A program made the position numbers and the translations under genes. Shown in pieces: positions 41,657 through 52,767 of a DNA stretch of 64,000 nucleotides (positions are counted from its first letter, which is position 1; each line of letters opens with the position of its first letter). This stretch comes from Dermatophagoides farinae (taxonomy: Eukaryota; Arthropoda; Arachnida; Sarcoptiformes; Pyroglyphidae): NCBI RefSeq assembly GCF_024713945.1, contig NC_134680.1:5081501-5145500 (forward strand), given 5' to 3'. The notes under the pieces are model-generated. The model saw only the letters and a list, made by a program, of their open reading frames with translations, did not search any database and was not told the origin of the DNA.

Positions 41657-44600
41657 TCACAGCTTTTTCTGTGATTCATCTTTGATCAATTTACTCATCA
41701 TTGATCCGAGTACCATTTTTTCACAATTAACAATTGTTTTCATTGTAAATGATGACCATTGATTATTATCATCATCATTATCATTATTATTGGTTTCAAT
41801 TTTGATTGTAATCAAAATTAATGAACGAAATTTAACCGTACATGCAGAATAATATAGTGTTTGATTATTATCATCCGATGTTGTATTAGTATCACCACCA
41901 TCGTTATTAATGTTGCTAAAATGTTGATTTGTACAAACATTTGCCAAATTCAATAAAATCTGATTGATTGACGTACATAATTGTTCCATACATTTATATG
42001 TTTGTTGGCTAGATTCGATACGAACAGTGCCAGTTACTTCATTCATTCCGGTTAATTTTGAACGTTCCTGTAGGAAATCATCAACGGTACGGAAACGAAC
42101 CGGATAAAGAATATCGCCTAATGGTGCGACCAATTTCACTGAATGTATGCGATTAAATTTCAATTCAATACCCAATGATGGTGATTCATTAAAATCCACG
42201 GCCAATGTAACTAATCGTGTTTCATCAGGAGCCAATATGGGAATCACAAACTGATTATCATCGGCTTGATACTATATGAGAAATTGAATAATTTTAATAT
42301 GTATCTCGCATGAAAAAAAAATCATTCACTAACCTCAACATTTTTAAATTGAATCGATCCATTCGAAGGTGGTTGTATTGTGATTCGATTCTGATTACGG
42401 TTATCATCAATTTTCAAAGTACATTTCACTACTAATTCCACTAGAGTTTTCGTTGCTTCATTAATCCTTGGAAAACGATACGATACTTTGAATCCATCAG
42501 TAGCGGTTACATCGAGTAATTCAAATTCTTTATATGTAACAGATTCCGGCGATTCCAGTATTCGATATGGTTCCTGTTGTTGTTGCGATTGCACAATCGA
42601 ATTTGAGCTGGCCATCATCATCATCGGTAATAATGGCTGATGTAATGGTGATACAGCTGTCATTATATTCGAACCATTTATATTTAAATCACTTAGATCA
42701 AGTAATAGATCAACATCTGACGATGGATGTGGCCTGGATTTTGATGATTTTTGTTTCAAATGTTTTGATGTTGGTATTGGTTTCACTTCTTCCACCATCA
42801 CTTCTTCTTCTTCTTCTTCGTCATCTTCTTCAACATCATCGTTATCATCTTCCTCATCTTCGTCATCATCATCAACTTCTTCATATTCTTCTTCATCTTC
42901 TTGTTCATCGTCTTCTACTTCTACTTCTTCTTCATCTTCATCTTCATAATCATCTGAATCTTCTTCCTCATCTTCCTCCTCTCCTTCTTCATCTACATCA
43001 TCATCTAGGAATCCATTACGTGGTCGAAGACGAAATTTATCATCATTATTATTATTTATTGCAGTCAATGTAAAGGATTTATCCAATCGATTTTGGTTGA
43101 GCAATAGGTTCTGGTTGTTTTCTTACATTTGAATCCGGTGCAATCGTAGGATAATCCGGTAGTTCTTCATAATCTTGCATACGTTTACCAAGGAAATGTG
43201 AAAGTGTACCAAAACGATATCGACTCGAATCATTGGAACTAGCCAACATTGTTAAACATTGTTGTTGATGAATGGCCACTGTCGGTGGTGGTGGTAATTG
43301 ATCGGCCATAATGACATCCGGTGCAATTTGTTGTTGTTGTTGGACAAGTAAATGATTTCGTTGTGAAACATTTGGCTGTTGTTTGGGCATCAATAATAAA
43401 CGTCTTGCTAGTAATGGATCACCGATCAAATGTTTAAGGAAACGACCACGATCACGAACATCATAATTAAGATCATATTTAGCCAAATTGAATACATAAG
43501 ATATCAATGATTTAAGACGTTCACGATCAATATCTAATGGTTCCAAGTTGGTATTGATCTGTTGACCACAACCATCATCATTAACATTATCATCGATCAT
43601 TGTAATCGATAATTTAGCAGCCAAATTCATTGCTTGCAATTTGACCAGATCATGTTCATGACAAAATGATTTAGCAATCTGTAATAAAACATTTGGTGCT
43701 AAACGACGTGCATGGCGATTACGATGACAAAATTCAGCTACAATCCATACGATTGTTGCACGTGCTTGTGGTGTTGAAATTTTTGTCATTAATCGTACAA
43801 TTTGTTTAACAATCATCGATATGATTGTTTGATCTTTATTAATAATCTGTGTACGTATGACAACGATACTTTGTGCAACAATTGTTTCATTACGATTCGA
43901 TAACAATGATACAAGACCATTTAGACAAACAGGTGCAATCTCTTTGATACGTGATGCACATTGACCGATTGATTCGATCGTAGCCGACATAAATTCAAGA
44001 TCATCTTGATAGTTCATAATATAGGCTTGAAATTCTCGTAATACAAGCGATATATAATTGCCCGTATTGCTTAGGTTTGTTAGAATTTCTAATTTCAATA
44101 TCTTGATCTGTGTACTATCATTTGCTTTAACGAAAAAAGATTTTAAATATGGCTCAAATAATGATTTAATCGTACGAATCATTGGTGTTCGATTATTGGA
44201 TTGATCTTCTGCATCCGATTCATCATTATCATCAGCATCATTAGATTCTTCATCATCTGATTCTTTTCTAATCTCACCATTTGTTTGTCGATGATGGACA
44301 CAATTAGAATCGGTTGACATTAACAATTGTGATGATTGTTGGGTAGCTGTTGATTTATTATTATGATCATCATTATTATTAGAACGTTGTACAAGACCAT
44401 TATCTTCAAGCCATTTTTGATTAAATTCAGCCGATGTTAATGTAACAATATTTTTCAATATAATCAATTGAATTTCATAATGTGAATGTAATAAACGAAT
44501 TAATGGGCGAACTAATGATGCGGTTATTTCAAAATGTGGTGCAACCGATAGATATAGCTGTATAACGGCTAATACAACACCCGAATTACGGCTTTGTAAT

Positions 44601-45604
44601 AATGGTTTTACCGAACGTATTAGAAGTAAATGATCTGGATCAACACGTGACGGTGATGATAATGATAATGATTGATTTGGATTTATAAATTGTGTACGTG
44701 CATATCGAACCAACATGTTGATAATGATAATCTGACCCCATTCATCGACATCTACTAATAATTGACAAAGTTTACGATAATTCTGATGTATTAGATCAAA
44801 ACGTTCGGGACAAACTTCTTCGAATGCAGCTACGGCCGATCCAAGAACAAGGCTAACTTTATCGGCCAATAATTTAGCAATAATATCGATTACTTCATCT
44901 TTGATATCGGCATCAAGCGATACTAATTTCGGTATAGCATGTGCAGCAATTTTTCTTACATATGGTGACATATCATTGGCACAATCTTTGATAGCAATCA
45001 ATACGATCGGTGAAATCATTGGAACACGAATCGAACTAAGAACACGAATTGCTGATCCTCGAATCAATGGATTTGGATCTTTAAGTGCATGTTGAAATGT
45101 AGCAATGGATAAAAGTGCCAGATCTTGTTCCTGTTCTGCATAACGTGTTAGATATAGGTAGACTAATTTTTTCAATTCAGTATTTTTTGTTACAACATTT
45201 TTCACTACATGTGGAAACAATTCTCGTGCCGATTCTGCTGATCGTCCTTTAGCTACCATTGTAATGATTCGTTTCATTGCTTCTAATTTCAATAATTCTT
45301 TGGAATTTTCCAACATTTGTTTTAAATCTTCATATTTGGACTGGATGTATGTGTGAATATTTGCAAATGGAAAAAAAATAGAATATTAAAGTCATTTGGA
45401 TAATAAACATTAAAAATTGCATACTTGATTTGAAGACTGAAAAAATGATGTTTTCACTGTTGATCCGGATGATCGTGATGATGATGTACCCGATCCGAAT
45501 GAATTATTATTATGATAACTATATGCCATATCATTGGTGGACATGATGATTCCACCACCGGAATCATAATTTGATTCATATTCATTTGTTGTTGTACTGG
45601 ACAT
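41657..45604 (-). CDS. AP3B (ruby): AP-3 adaptor complex beta subunit, with one apparent +1 frameshift in the hinge
   Basis: Large subunit of the AP-3 coat that sorts cargo to lysosomes and lysosome-related organelles. Exons on the minus strand: 45604-45425, 45340-42334 and 42271-41657; introns are 84 and 62 bp. The trunk has EDLKQMLENS, KLEAMKRIITMVAKGRSA, FPHVVKNVV, KLVYLYLTRYAE, DLALLSIATFQHALKDPNPL, IRVLSSIRVPMI, SPYVRKIAAHAI, EEVCPERFDLIHQNYRKLC and DEWGQ. ELPDYPTIAPDSNVRK leads to a very acidic Glu/Asp hinge, as in the family, and then the ear domain with LTGMNEVTGTV and the terminal EKMVLGSMMSKL. The trunk frame closes at 43081-43079, while the hinge continues in the next frame; one surplus base between about 43080 and 43103 (perhaps in the GG of ATTGGATAA) accounts for it. 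I looked for an intron here and found none with matching phase. About 1266 residues; human beta-3A has 1094. Confidence 0.92.
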
Positions 45605-46700
45605 TATGACTGATTTGCTGCGTTTGTTTTTTTTTTGTGTGAGTGTGTGTGTGTGTTTGTGTGGGAGTTGTTGATCAATCAATTTGTCAAAAAATAAAAT
45701 CAGATTTACTAACAAAGAGAGAAAGGAGATGTGAGTGATTAATATCAAAAATTTTGGCCAAAAGATGTTACACAAAAATGAACATAAAATTATTTACAAA
45801 AATCAGCCGGTAAATCAACCAAAAAAAAAAAAAAAAAAATGAACGAATCGATTTTAGACACACATAGACACAGAACTCATCTGAGTTTTGTTTTATTGAA
45901 TCAAATCATCATCATCATCACATAAATGATGTGAAATATATGCCCGACGAAATAAAATTCAGCCAACACATCATCATAATTATCGGAGGAGGCAATGACA
46001 AAAAACCCACCAAGTGGCGCAGCATCAACAGCAGTAGTAGTCTGAATATCTGTTTGTTGTTTTTCTTTTCTTCAATCAGAAACAGAAGAAACAGTTCAGC
46101 TTTTTTCTATAGAGAATAAAGAGAAAAAAAAATTGTCCGATATTGTTTATTATTATATGATGATGATGGGCGCTCTAAAATTATTTGGCGTAATCATCGA
46201 TAGTATTGATTTCTAAATTGTAATCCATCAACACAAGATGGCGGCACGGTAATCATAGAATTTATTATTATTTTTTTGTCACCGGATATAAATTGAATTT
46301 TTTTTAGAAAATTTAAAAAAAAAATTCAATTAAATTACCGAAAAAACAAGTTCAATTCGAAACATATAAAAAAAACAAATCAATCGATTAGATTTTGAAA
46401 CAAATTTTTTTTTTTGAATTATATTCGAATTCATTTCGATTGGCCCGCTTTCTTCGACACACACACACACACAAAGTCTTTAGAAGAGAATTTGTCCTGT
46501 TTGTTGGTTAGCATTTTGGGTGTCGAGTGAACAAAAAAAGGGCAATTATAATATTGACAACAACAACAACGACAACAAAGAAAAACTTTCGAAACACATC
46601 GTCAAAAGAAAAAACAGCCGGTATACACGTTGTGAAAGCATTTTCCAATTCGATTTTTTTTTTTTTTTTTTTTGATAGAAAAAGTGTGAAGATTTGGTGA
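45605..46700. other. 1.1-kb divergent promoter region, AP-3 beta / Sox-like gene
   Basis: Non-coding. It contains an 11-bp AAGATGGCGGC at 46235-46245, the classical YY1-type initiator element, and a second GGCG-bearing patch (AAGTGGCGCAGCATC) at 46012-46026. A CA tract lies at 46459-46472. Such GC-bearing words stand out in this AT-rich sequence. Confidence 0.5.
46235..46245 (+). promoter_or_regulatory. YY1-like promoter element AAGATGGCGGC
   Basis: Exact match to the well-known mammalian YY1 consensus, in a divergent intergenic region. Whether the same factor reads it in this organism is an inference. Confidence 0.45.
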
Positions 46701-48539
46701 ATGGAATTTGATTTTTTGAAAAATCTTTTCGATAATTATAAACATGATGATGATAATAATAATATTGATAATGAAAATAACCGCAATACAACGATGGTCG
46801 ATGGTGATAGCGGTATTGATGGACATTCAAAACCACCGAATAATAATGATGAACAACAAACAATCAAAACGACGACAGCAACAACAACAACGATTGAACA
46901 ATCCAATAATCAAGATGATGATAAAGATGAGTTAAGATTAGCAGTCACCAATAATAATAATAATAATAATAACCAGGAACAACAAAAATCCGATGATAAT
47001 GTAATCAATAAACGGCCACAAATGATGACGACGATGATGGATTCGAATATTTCAAATCCACGGACGCAAACAGTAGCGCCATCTTCATCTTTTCAAACAG
47101 TTCGATTCTATAGTCATCATCAACAGCAGCATCAACCAACCTTTGTACATTCTTTCGATAATAATTTTGTTTATCATGGACAACAACAACAACAACAATA
47201 TCGTCCATCATTACATCCGTCAACATCATCAGGTCTATATATGATACATCATGGTGGTCCACGATTTGAATATCCAAATAACCACAATAATGGTCATCCC
47301 TTTTCTTCATCATCATATAATTATATGGCTGCTCCATATAATAATCCGAATCATTATCCACCACCAGCACCACCACCATTATCGTTAAATTCTAATCAGG
47401 CACCACAACCGTCTACTTCCAATTATACAAATTCTAAACAGCCAAAACAATGGATACAACAACAACCACCTGTAGCACAAGCAGCAGCAGCACCAAAGAT
47501 TTCAGGAACAACCACCGCTTCCATTAATAATAAAGGATCTCAAAAGCTTCAACATATGCAACAACAACAACAACAACAACAACAGCAACAGATACAGCCA
47601 CAGCCATCATCATCATTGAATGATCAACAGCAGAAAGCATTTGGAACATTTACATTAACTGGAGAAAGAATTCGACGACCACCAAATTCATTTATGATAT
47701 TTGCAAAAAATCGTCGTCGTGAAATTCTATATGCAAATCCACGAATGACAAATAAAGAAGTTAGTAAACAGCTTGGTCTTGAATGGCGAGAATTACCCGA
47801 AGATCGTCGTTTACATTATAAACAATTGTCCATACATTATAGTAATGAACATAAGACTAAATATCCAGGTAAAATATTTATTTTTGCAATAATAATACAA
47901 TTTATACAATCGATCAAATAATAATAATCAATCGTTCCTTAAACACAAAAAACAGGATATTATTATAGTCCAATTGAAGCACGAAAACGTAAAAATGAAA
48001 AATATCGCCTGAAACGAATGAAATTGATGGTTAACGAAAAACATCCACAGCAACAACATTCAAATTTATCAGATACAAGATCGACGACAAGGTCTTCGAA
48101 CTATACCATCATACAACAACAACAAAATAGCCAACTTAATAGCAGTTCAAATTTTTCATCATCATCTTCATCCTGTTCATCATTGGATAAACAAAATGAT
48201 CCATACAATACCATTATTATTGATTCGAATAAACATCATTTTCAAAGTGATTCTCGTCTTCCGGTCCAGCCATCACAATTATCATTAAGATTACCACTAC
48301 CACCACCAACAACAACAGCTATGTGGACAAATGTGATTGATGGACAGCAGCACCATCAACAAAATCCGTCCGGCAGTAATAACTATATTCATAGGAATGA
48401 TCCTCGATTAACAACATCACAAATAAATTTCATTGTCGAATCCCCACAACCACCACAGCACCATCATCAATACACGGGACAACCAACAACTACATCAACA
48501 ACAACAACGACATCATCATATCCAGTGAATAACAATTAG
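46701..48539 (+). CDS. Sox-family-like HMG-box transcription factor
   Basis: Two exons, 46701-47868 and 47956-48539 (intron 87 bp), giving 583 residues. The single HMG box starts near residue 323 with RIRRPPNSFMIFAKNRRREI and continues through NKEVSKQLGLEWRELPEDRR to HKTKYPG, then crosses the intron into YYYSPIEARKRK. The RRPPNSFM and KQLGLEW elements and the YP-G-Y-Y-P/ARKRK ending point to a sequence-specific Sox-type box. The QLGLEW...YPG pattern recalls SOX30/SoxH more than the SoxB-F groups, though FMIF in place of FMVW is unusual. The N-terminal 320 residues are Asn/Gln/Pro-rich with a poly-Gln run, and the C-terminus is Ser/Gln/His-rich; both suit a transactivator. No second conserved domain is seen. 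An AATAAA lies at 48887-48892. Confidence 0.85.
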
Positions 48540-48632
48540 TAGTCAAGAAAAAAAGGTAGAAGAGAAAATCGATATCGAATCAAACATTATCATAAACCTA
48601 GAAAACGAAGATGACGACGATTAGCCCATCCG

Positions 48633-48663
<31 letters not shown>

Positions 48664-49136
48664 TCAAACGATAATCAATTTTTTTTAAAATTAAAAAGAA
48701 CTCAATTTTCTTTGTCTTTCAAAAACAACCATCAACGACGTCAAACACCATATAAAAAAAAGTGAAAGTGAAAATGACCACCAATGACCAACCCACCCCC
48801 CTATTCATAGATTTAATCCATTAATCATACACCTGAATGCTGATGGATAGTTATTTTTTTCTGACTGATTAAGTGCAAAAAAATTGAATAAATTGAAGAA
48901 TAGCACTAAATAAGATGAACAAACAAAAGGAAAAAACAATAATAACAAAAAAAAAAAAAAATTCGGTTAATGGATGATGTTCATTTTCCTGTCGAAATGA
49001 TTAATGATAATGATGATGTCATAACTATTTTTTCTGCTGATTCACAATTCGTGTTGTGCAAACACGCATCAACTAATCATTTCCGATTTCCAAATGGACC
49101 AATAATTTCATTTATCTGCTGATTATATAAACTCCG
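48540..49136. other. 3' flank of the Sox-like gene
   Basis: AT-rich, with a CA tract at about 48639-48662 and a candidate polyadenylation signal at 48887-48892. No gene is seen. Confidence 0.55.
48887..48892 (+). promoter_or_regulatory. Candidate polyadenylation signal AATAAA (Sox-like gene)
   Basis: About 350 bp after the Sox-like stop codon. Confidence 0.35.
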
Positions 49137-49811
49137 GTGATGAACTGTTTTCCATTCATTCAATTCATTGAATTCTATTCATATTTGATACGACAATTTT
49201 GTTGTTATATAAATGGTTTCTTGCTGATTGTAGTGGATAAAAATTTTATTCATTTTTTTCTTTACCAAATGAATCGTTTGGATCTGAAATTAAATCTTAT
49301 TGATCATCATCATCATTATCATCAGAATCGTGACCATCATCATCATCATGGATTGTTATCATCGAATTCAACAACACCAGTTGGTCTATTAATACGGTCA
49401 TGTTCTGATCTTTTACAATCGATTTTGATTAACAGCAACAATAATGATGAATCGAATGACGAAGAGAATAAAATCAAAATGGATCAATCATCATCGGTGA
49501 TTGAACATACAAATAGTATGAAATTTTTCTGTAAATCAGTACCATCATTACAAACGAAAAAAACAAAAAATAACATAATTACATTTAAAAAACAACGTTC
49601 ATTTTCATCATCATCGGTATTATTATCATCACCATTATCACCATCATTATTGATGAACAATATCGAAACAGCCGTGAAAGATAATTGTCATATAATGAAT
49701 AAACGTTTTATACGAAGTTCCAGTTGTAATAATTGGCCAGCTAAATTATTACAACCGATGCATATTAATAATAACAACAACAAAAAAGTTAAAACATTGC
49801 CAAATCGTTGT

Positions 49812-50738
49812 ATGGCATTAGCATATGGTAATAAAAAATATCGATCATCATCATCGATTCTAACCATAGTGATGTTAATCACTGTAATCGTATCGATTTG
49901 GTCATCGACAAATAAAACGAATATGTCTACTGTTTGTGCTGCTTCTGCTGGTATTGAAGTTGGTAATGGTAATGAAAATGAATCACCCGGTGGTGGTCAT
50001 ATCAATATTGTGGACGATGAAGAGAATCGTTCACTTCATGAATGGGATGATATATTTCATTCACGATCAGCTGATGATTGGAGACAATTATGGCATCGTG
50101 AACGTCATCGCCGTTGTCGACATGATCTTCTTGCCCATATGGAATTGGTTTGTCAAAAAGATATCTATAAATTGAATCGTCGACGAAAAAAACGAACAAA
50201 TGTCAATGATGATTTTTATCAACATGGTATTTATATTATTAGAAATTCATTTATGAGAATCAAATTATATCTTAATTTTTTTTTGTTATTAAATAAATAT
50301 ATAGAAACAAATGGAAAATTGAGTTTAGGAAATTTGGACAACAATAACAATAGTGATGGAAAATCGAAGAATCGATATCTAACATTCATAGAAGCGAATA
50401 CATTTGCCCAAAAACAGCTCAAACGTTTTCTACGTAAAAATCATCATTATGATAATTATCAATCAGATATGGATGTGATCCATCAACCTTATATTCAAAT
50501 GGCCAAAAAATTATTCGATGATGATAATCCTTCATCAGATAATCAAAATAATAGTAATAATAATCATGATCATATTAACAATGATTACGATAATGTGGGC
50601 GGAAGTGGTTTGATGGCTGTACGTCGACGACAACGTGGTAAACGTGGAATTTCCGATGAATGTTGTCATGGAACGGATGGTTGTTCATGGGAAGAATATG
50701 CTGAATATTGTCCCGCAAATGTACGATTACGATCATGA
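49812..50738 (+). CDS. Insulin/relaxin-like peptide precursor
   Basis: Secreted hormone precursor. The proposed start at 49812 (MALAYGNKKYRSSSS) places a hydrophobic signal core, ILTIVMLITVIVSIW, directly after it. Exons 49812-50226 and 50305-50738 give 282 residues. The 78-bp GT-AG intron has no in-frame stop, so it is easily mistaken for coding. B chain: CRHDLLAHMELVC has the exact C-X11-C spacing of insulin. It is followed by the basic site RRRKKR, a long Asn/Asp-rich C-peptide, and the cleavage site RRQRGKR. A chain: GISDECCHGTDGCSWEEYAEYC, shown for its cysteines, gives CC-X5-C-X8-C; insulin has CC-X3-C-X8-C. The chain ends PANVRLRS. The same frame stays open upstream to a Met at 49137, which would put the signal at about residue 240; I consider the internal start more likely. 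Receptor type (tyrosine kinase or relaxin-type GPCR) cannot be told from sequence. An AATAAA lies at 50872-50877. Confidence 0.85.
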   Translation: MALAYGNKKYRSSSSILTIVMLITVIVSIWSSTNKTNMSTVCAASAGIEVGNGNENESPGGGHINIVDDEENRSLHEWDDIFHSRSADDWRQLWHRERHRRCRHDLLAHMELVCQKDIYKLNRRRKKRTNVNDDFYQHGIYIIRNSFMRIKLYLNFFLLLNKYIETNGKLSLGNLDNNNNSDGKSKNRYLTFIEANTFAQKQLKRFLRKNHHYDNYQSDMDVIHQPYIQMAKKLFDDDNPSSDNQNNSNNNHDHINNDYDNVGGSGLMAVRRRQRGKRGISDECCHGTDGCSWEEYAEYCPANVRLRS

Positions 50739-51549
50739 TCAAACTAAAGAAAAAAAAAACAAACGAAAGAAAGAAAAACAATTTGTTAGTGGGGAAAACG
50801 AAAACATCATCACTTTGTCTATTCAATTTAATGCACACATCCGGTCATCATCATCACATTTATTGCACCACAATAAAAGTCACTTGTTTCAAATAAATGA
50901 ATGAATTGCCCTCATTTCACCTAATCTAAAATAACTGAATGCATCATCAACAAACTGAGAGGTGCACCTGTTTCAATACGTTCTCATATACGTAATCAAA
51001 TATCCGGGCTACCCGTACACACAGACACAGACAAACACCATTTACCATCTTTTTTTTGGGGGGGGATTACAATGTTATTAATATTAATAGACAGTGATAA
51101 TATAATATAATATTTAACCTTTTTGAAATATATTTTAAGAATTACATAAATATATCCACTTTGAATGTCATCAAACTATCAAAATAAAATTATATTTGAT
51201 GAATAAATAAAATAAGAATATATTCGACATATTTTTATGGTATAAATAAGCTCTTCGGGTATGTAGCAATGAGGATCGACCCGGATATTATATAGAAAAA
51301 AAAACAAGTAGTGGTGGTCTATACAATTGTTATATAGTCCCTGTTCCCTGTTACAAACGCACACACACACAAACAATGAATATTCCGAAAATTGTATCAT
51401 GAAATTCGTTTATGCGTTTGTCCGGTACTGAGCATCTTCATCTTTAACGAAAAAAAAAACAATAACAACATTAATCGAATAATAACAAGAATTCGCTACA
51501 CGAAAACGTAAAAAATTTTACGAAAAAAAAATACCGAAACCAAATACGG
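50739..51549. other. Intergenic region after the insulin-like gene
   Basis: It has a candidate AATAAA at 50872-50877, then AT-rich sequence and a G-run (51056-51064). No coding sequence is supported. Confidence 0.55.
50872..50877 (+). promoter_or_regulatory. Candidate polyadenylation signal AATAAA (insulin-like gene)
   Basis: 134 bp after the stop codon of the insulin-like precursor. Confidence 0.5.
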
Positions 51550-52767
51550 ATGTGGATATTATTACAAAACGGTTATCTATATTCAAGAATGTATTATAAT
51601 AAAATTCGTGATACAGCCTATTATTGGTGGCATACATATCTTTTATTTAAATGTTGTCTATTGGTCATACCAATCTATTCATTTCTATTATTGATCGGTT
51701 TATATTGTATATTGTATAATATCGATGTACAATCACCATTGAAAACCATTTATGAATTGTTGATATTATTCTTTTCGGCTGCTGCCATATTCATTATCGT
51801 TTTATTATTGGCAACATTGAATGGTAGCCATAATAATAATAATAATAATACTAATAGTTCAAATATAACCACCATTGATGATAATTTTGATTCGGAAATC
51901 ATTTCAGAATCATTATCAGCACGAAGAAATTATCATCGTAATAGTAATAGTTATGATTTAAATGATTCTGATGCATCGGATGATTCACCAAATGATCGAC
52001 GAAGAAGACGATCAAATTATTCACGCCAATATCGACAACAACAACGACTATCACAATCTACAAATAAAACAACAGGAGTTAAATCATTAGCATCGAATAT
52101 AATGACAACCTTATTTGGTGATTTTGATGATCCAGATTATTGTTATGGCAATTCTGATGTTGAAATTTCTATGGATCCATCAATCATTAATGATACGGAT
52201 CTATTGGCTGCAGCAGCCGCTGCAGCTGAAAATGATGATGATCCTGAAGCGTTGGCCGCAACATTGAATGCAGCACAATCACGACTGTTTGCAGCAATTG
52301 ATCAAACGGCTGATAATTTAGAATATTTTCTCGATCATTATGATGAACGATGTCATAATATCGATGAAGATCGAATATTTGGATGTCGAATTAGAAATGA
52401 TGACGAAGATGATGATTATGATGTAGGGCCACAACAAATTATCGCAAATCCATTGTTAGAATCATCTAAATTAACTGCATCAACAACATCAACATCATCA
52501 GTAGCGGCAATATCATTTCCAACATTAATACCACCGATGATACAACAGCATCATCAGCAGCAGCAGCAGCCACCAAATTATTCACAAAAATCATCGATGA
52601 TTCGAACAACACAAATGCCACTATCGCCACCTATATACACGAATATAAATCAGAATAGAATGGAAACAATTAATCCATCCACTGTATTACAAATGACAAT
52701 TCTCGACGATGATGATCGACCACCAAGTTATGAAGAAGCGATAGGAAGTAGCAATAAATTCATGTAG
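51550..52767 (+). CDS. Unrecognised two-TM protein with a C-terminal PPSYEEA (PPxY) motif
   Basis: Single frame of 405 residues from the Met at 51550. Two hydrophobic segments lie at about residues 33-56 (FKCCLLVIPIYSFLLLIGLY) and 68-89 (LLILFFSAAAIFIIVLLLA), separated by a short loop. The rest is polar: Asn-rich, a RRRRR patch, a poly-Ala run near residue 225 and acidic stretches. The last 20 residues contain DDDRPPSYEEAIG. PPxY with an acidic neighbour is the ligand of WW domains in NEDD4-type ubiquitin ligases and is found in membrane adaptors such as NDFIP, LAPTM and Commissureless, which I name only as analogues. I see no sequence match to any of them. Likely endosomal or plasma-membrane location; function unknown. 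Confidence 0.7.
   Translation: MWILLQNGYLYSRMYYNKIRDTAYYWWHTYLLFKCCLLVIPIYSFLLLIGLYCILYNIDVQSPLKTIYELLILFFSAAAIFIIVLLLATLNGSHNNNNNNTNSSNITTIDDNFDSEIISESLSARRNYHRNSNSYDLNDSDASDDSPNDRRRRRSNYSRQYRQQQRLSQSTNKTTGVKSLASNIMTTLFGDFDDPDYCYGNSDVEISMDPSIINDTDLLAAAAAAAENDDDPEALAATLNAAQSRLFAAIDQTADNLEYFLDHYDERCHNIDEDRIFGCRIRNDDEDDDYDVGPQQIIANPLLESSKLTASTTSTSSVAAISFPTLIPPMIQQHHQQQQQPPNYSQKSSMIRTTQMPLSPPIYTNINQNRMETINPSTVLQMTILDDDDRPPSYEEAIGSSNKFM

Noticed and set aside
42567-43073. 168-residue plus-strand frame rich in Leu and His
   Set aside because: Antisense of the acidic hinge of AP-3 beta; the minus-strand reading is the conserved one.
43015-43126. Intron with GTAAGA donor to repair the AP-3 beta frame
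   Set aside because: Phase 0 donor and phase 1 acceptor do not restore the frame, and the deleted part (VRK) matches the family.
47005-47379. 124-residue minus-strand frame opposite the Sox-like gene
   Set aside because: Shadow of the Gln/Asn-rich N-terminal region; no motif.
50227-50304. Hydrophobic segment inside the insulin-like C-peptide as a second TM region
   Set aside because: It has GT-AG ends, a T-rich tract and a length divisible by three, so it is an intron without an in-frame stop.
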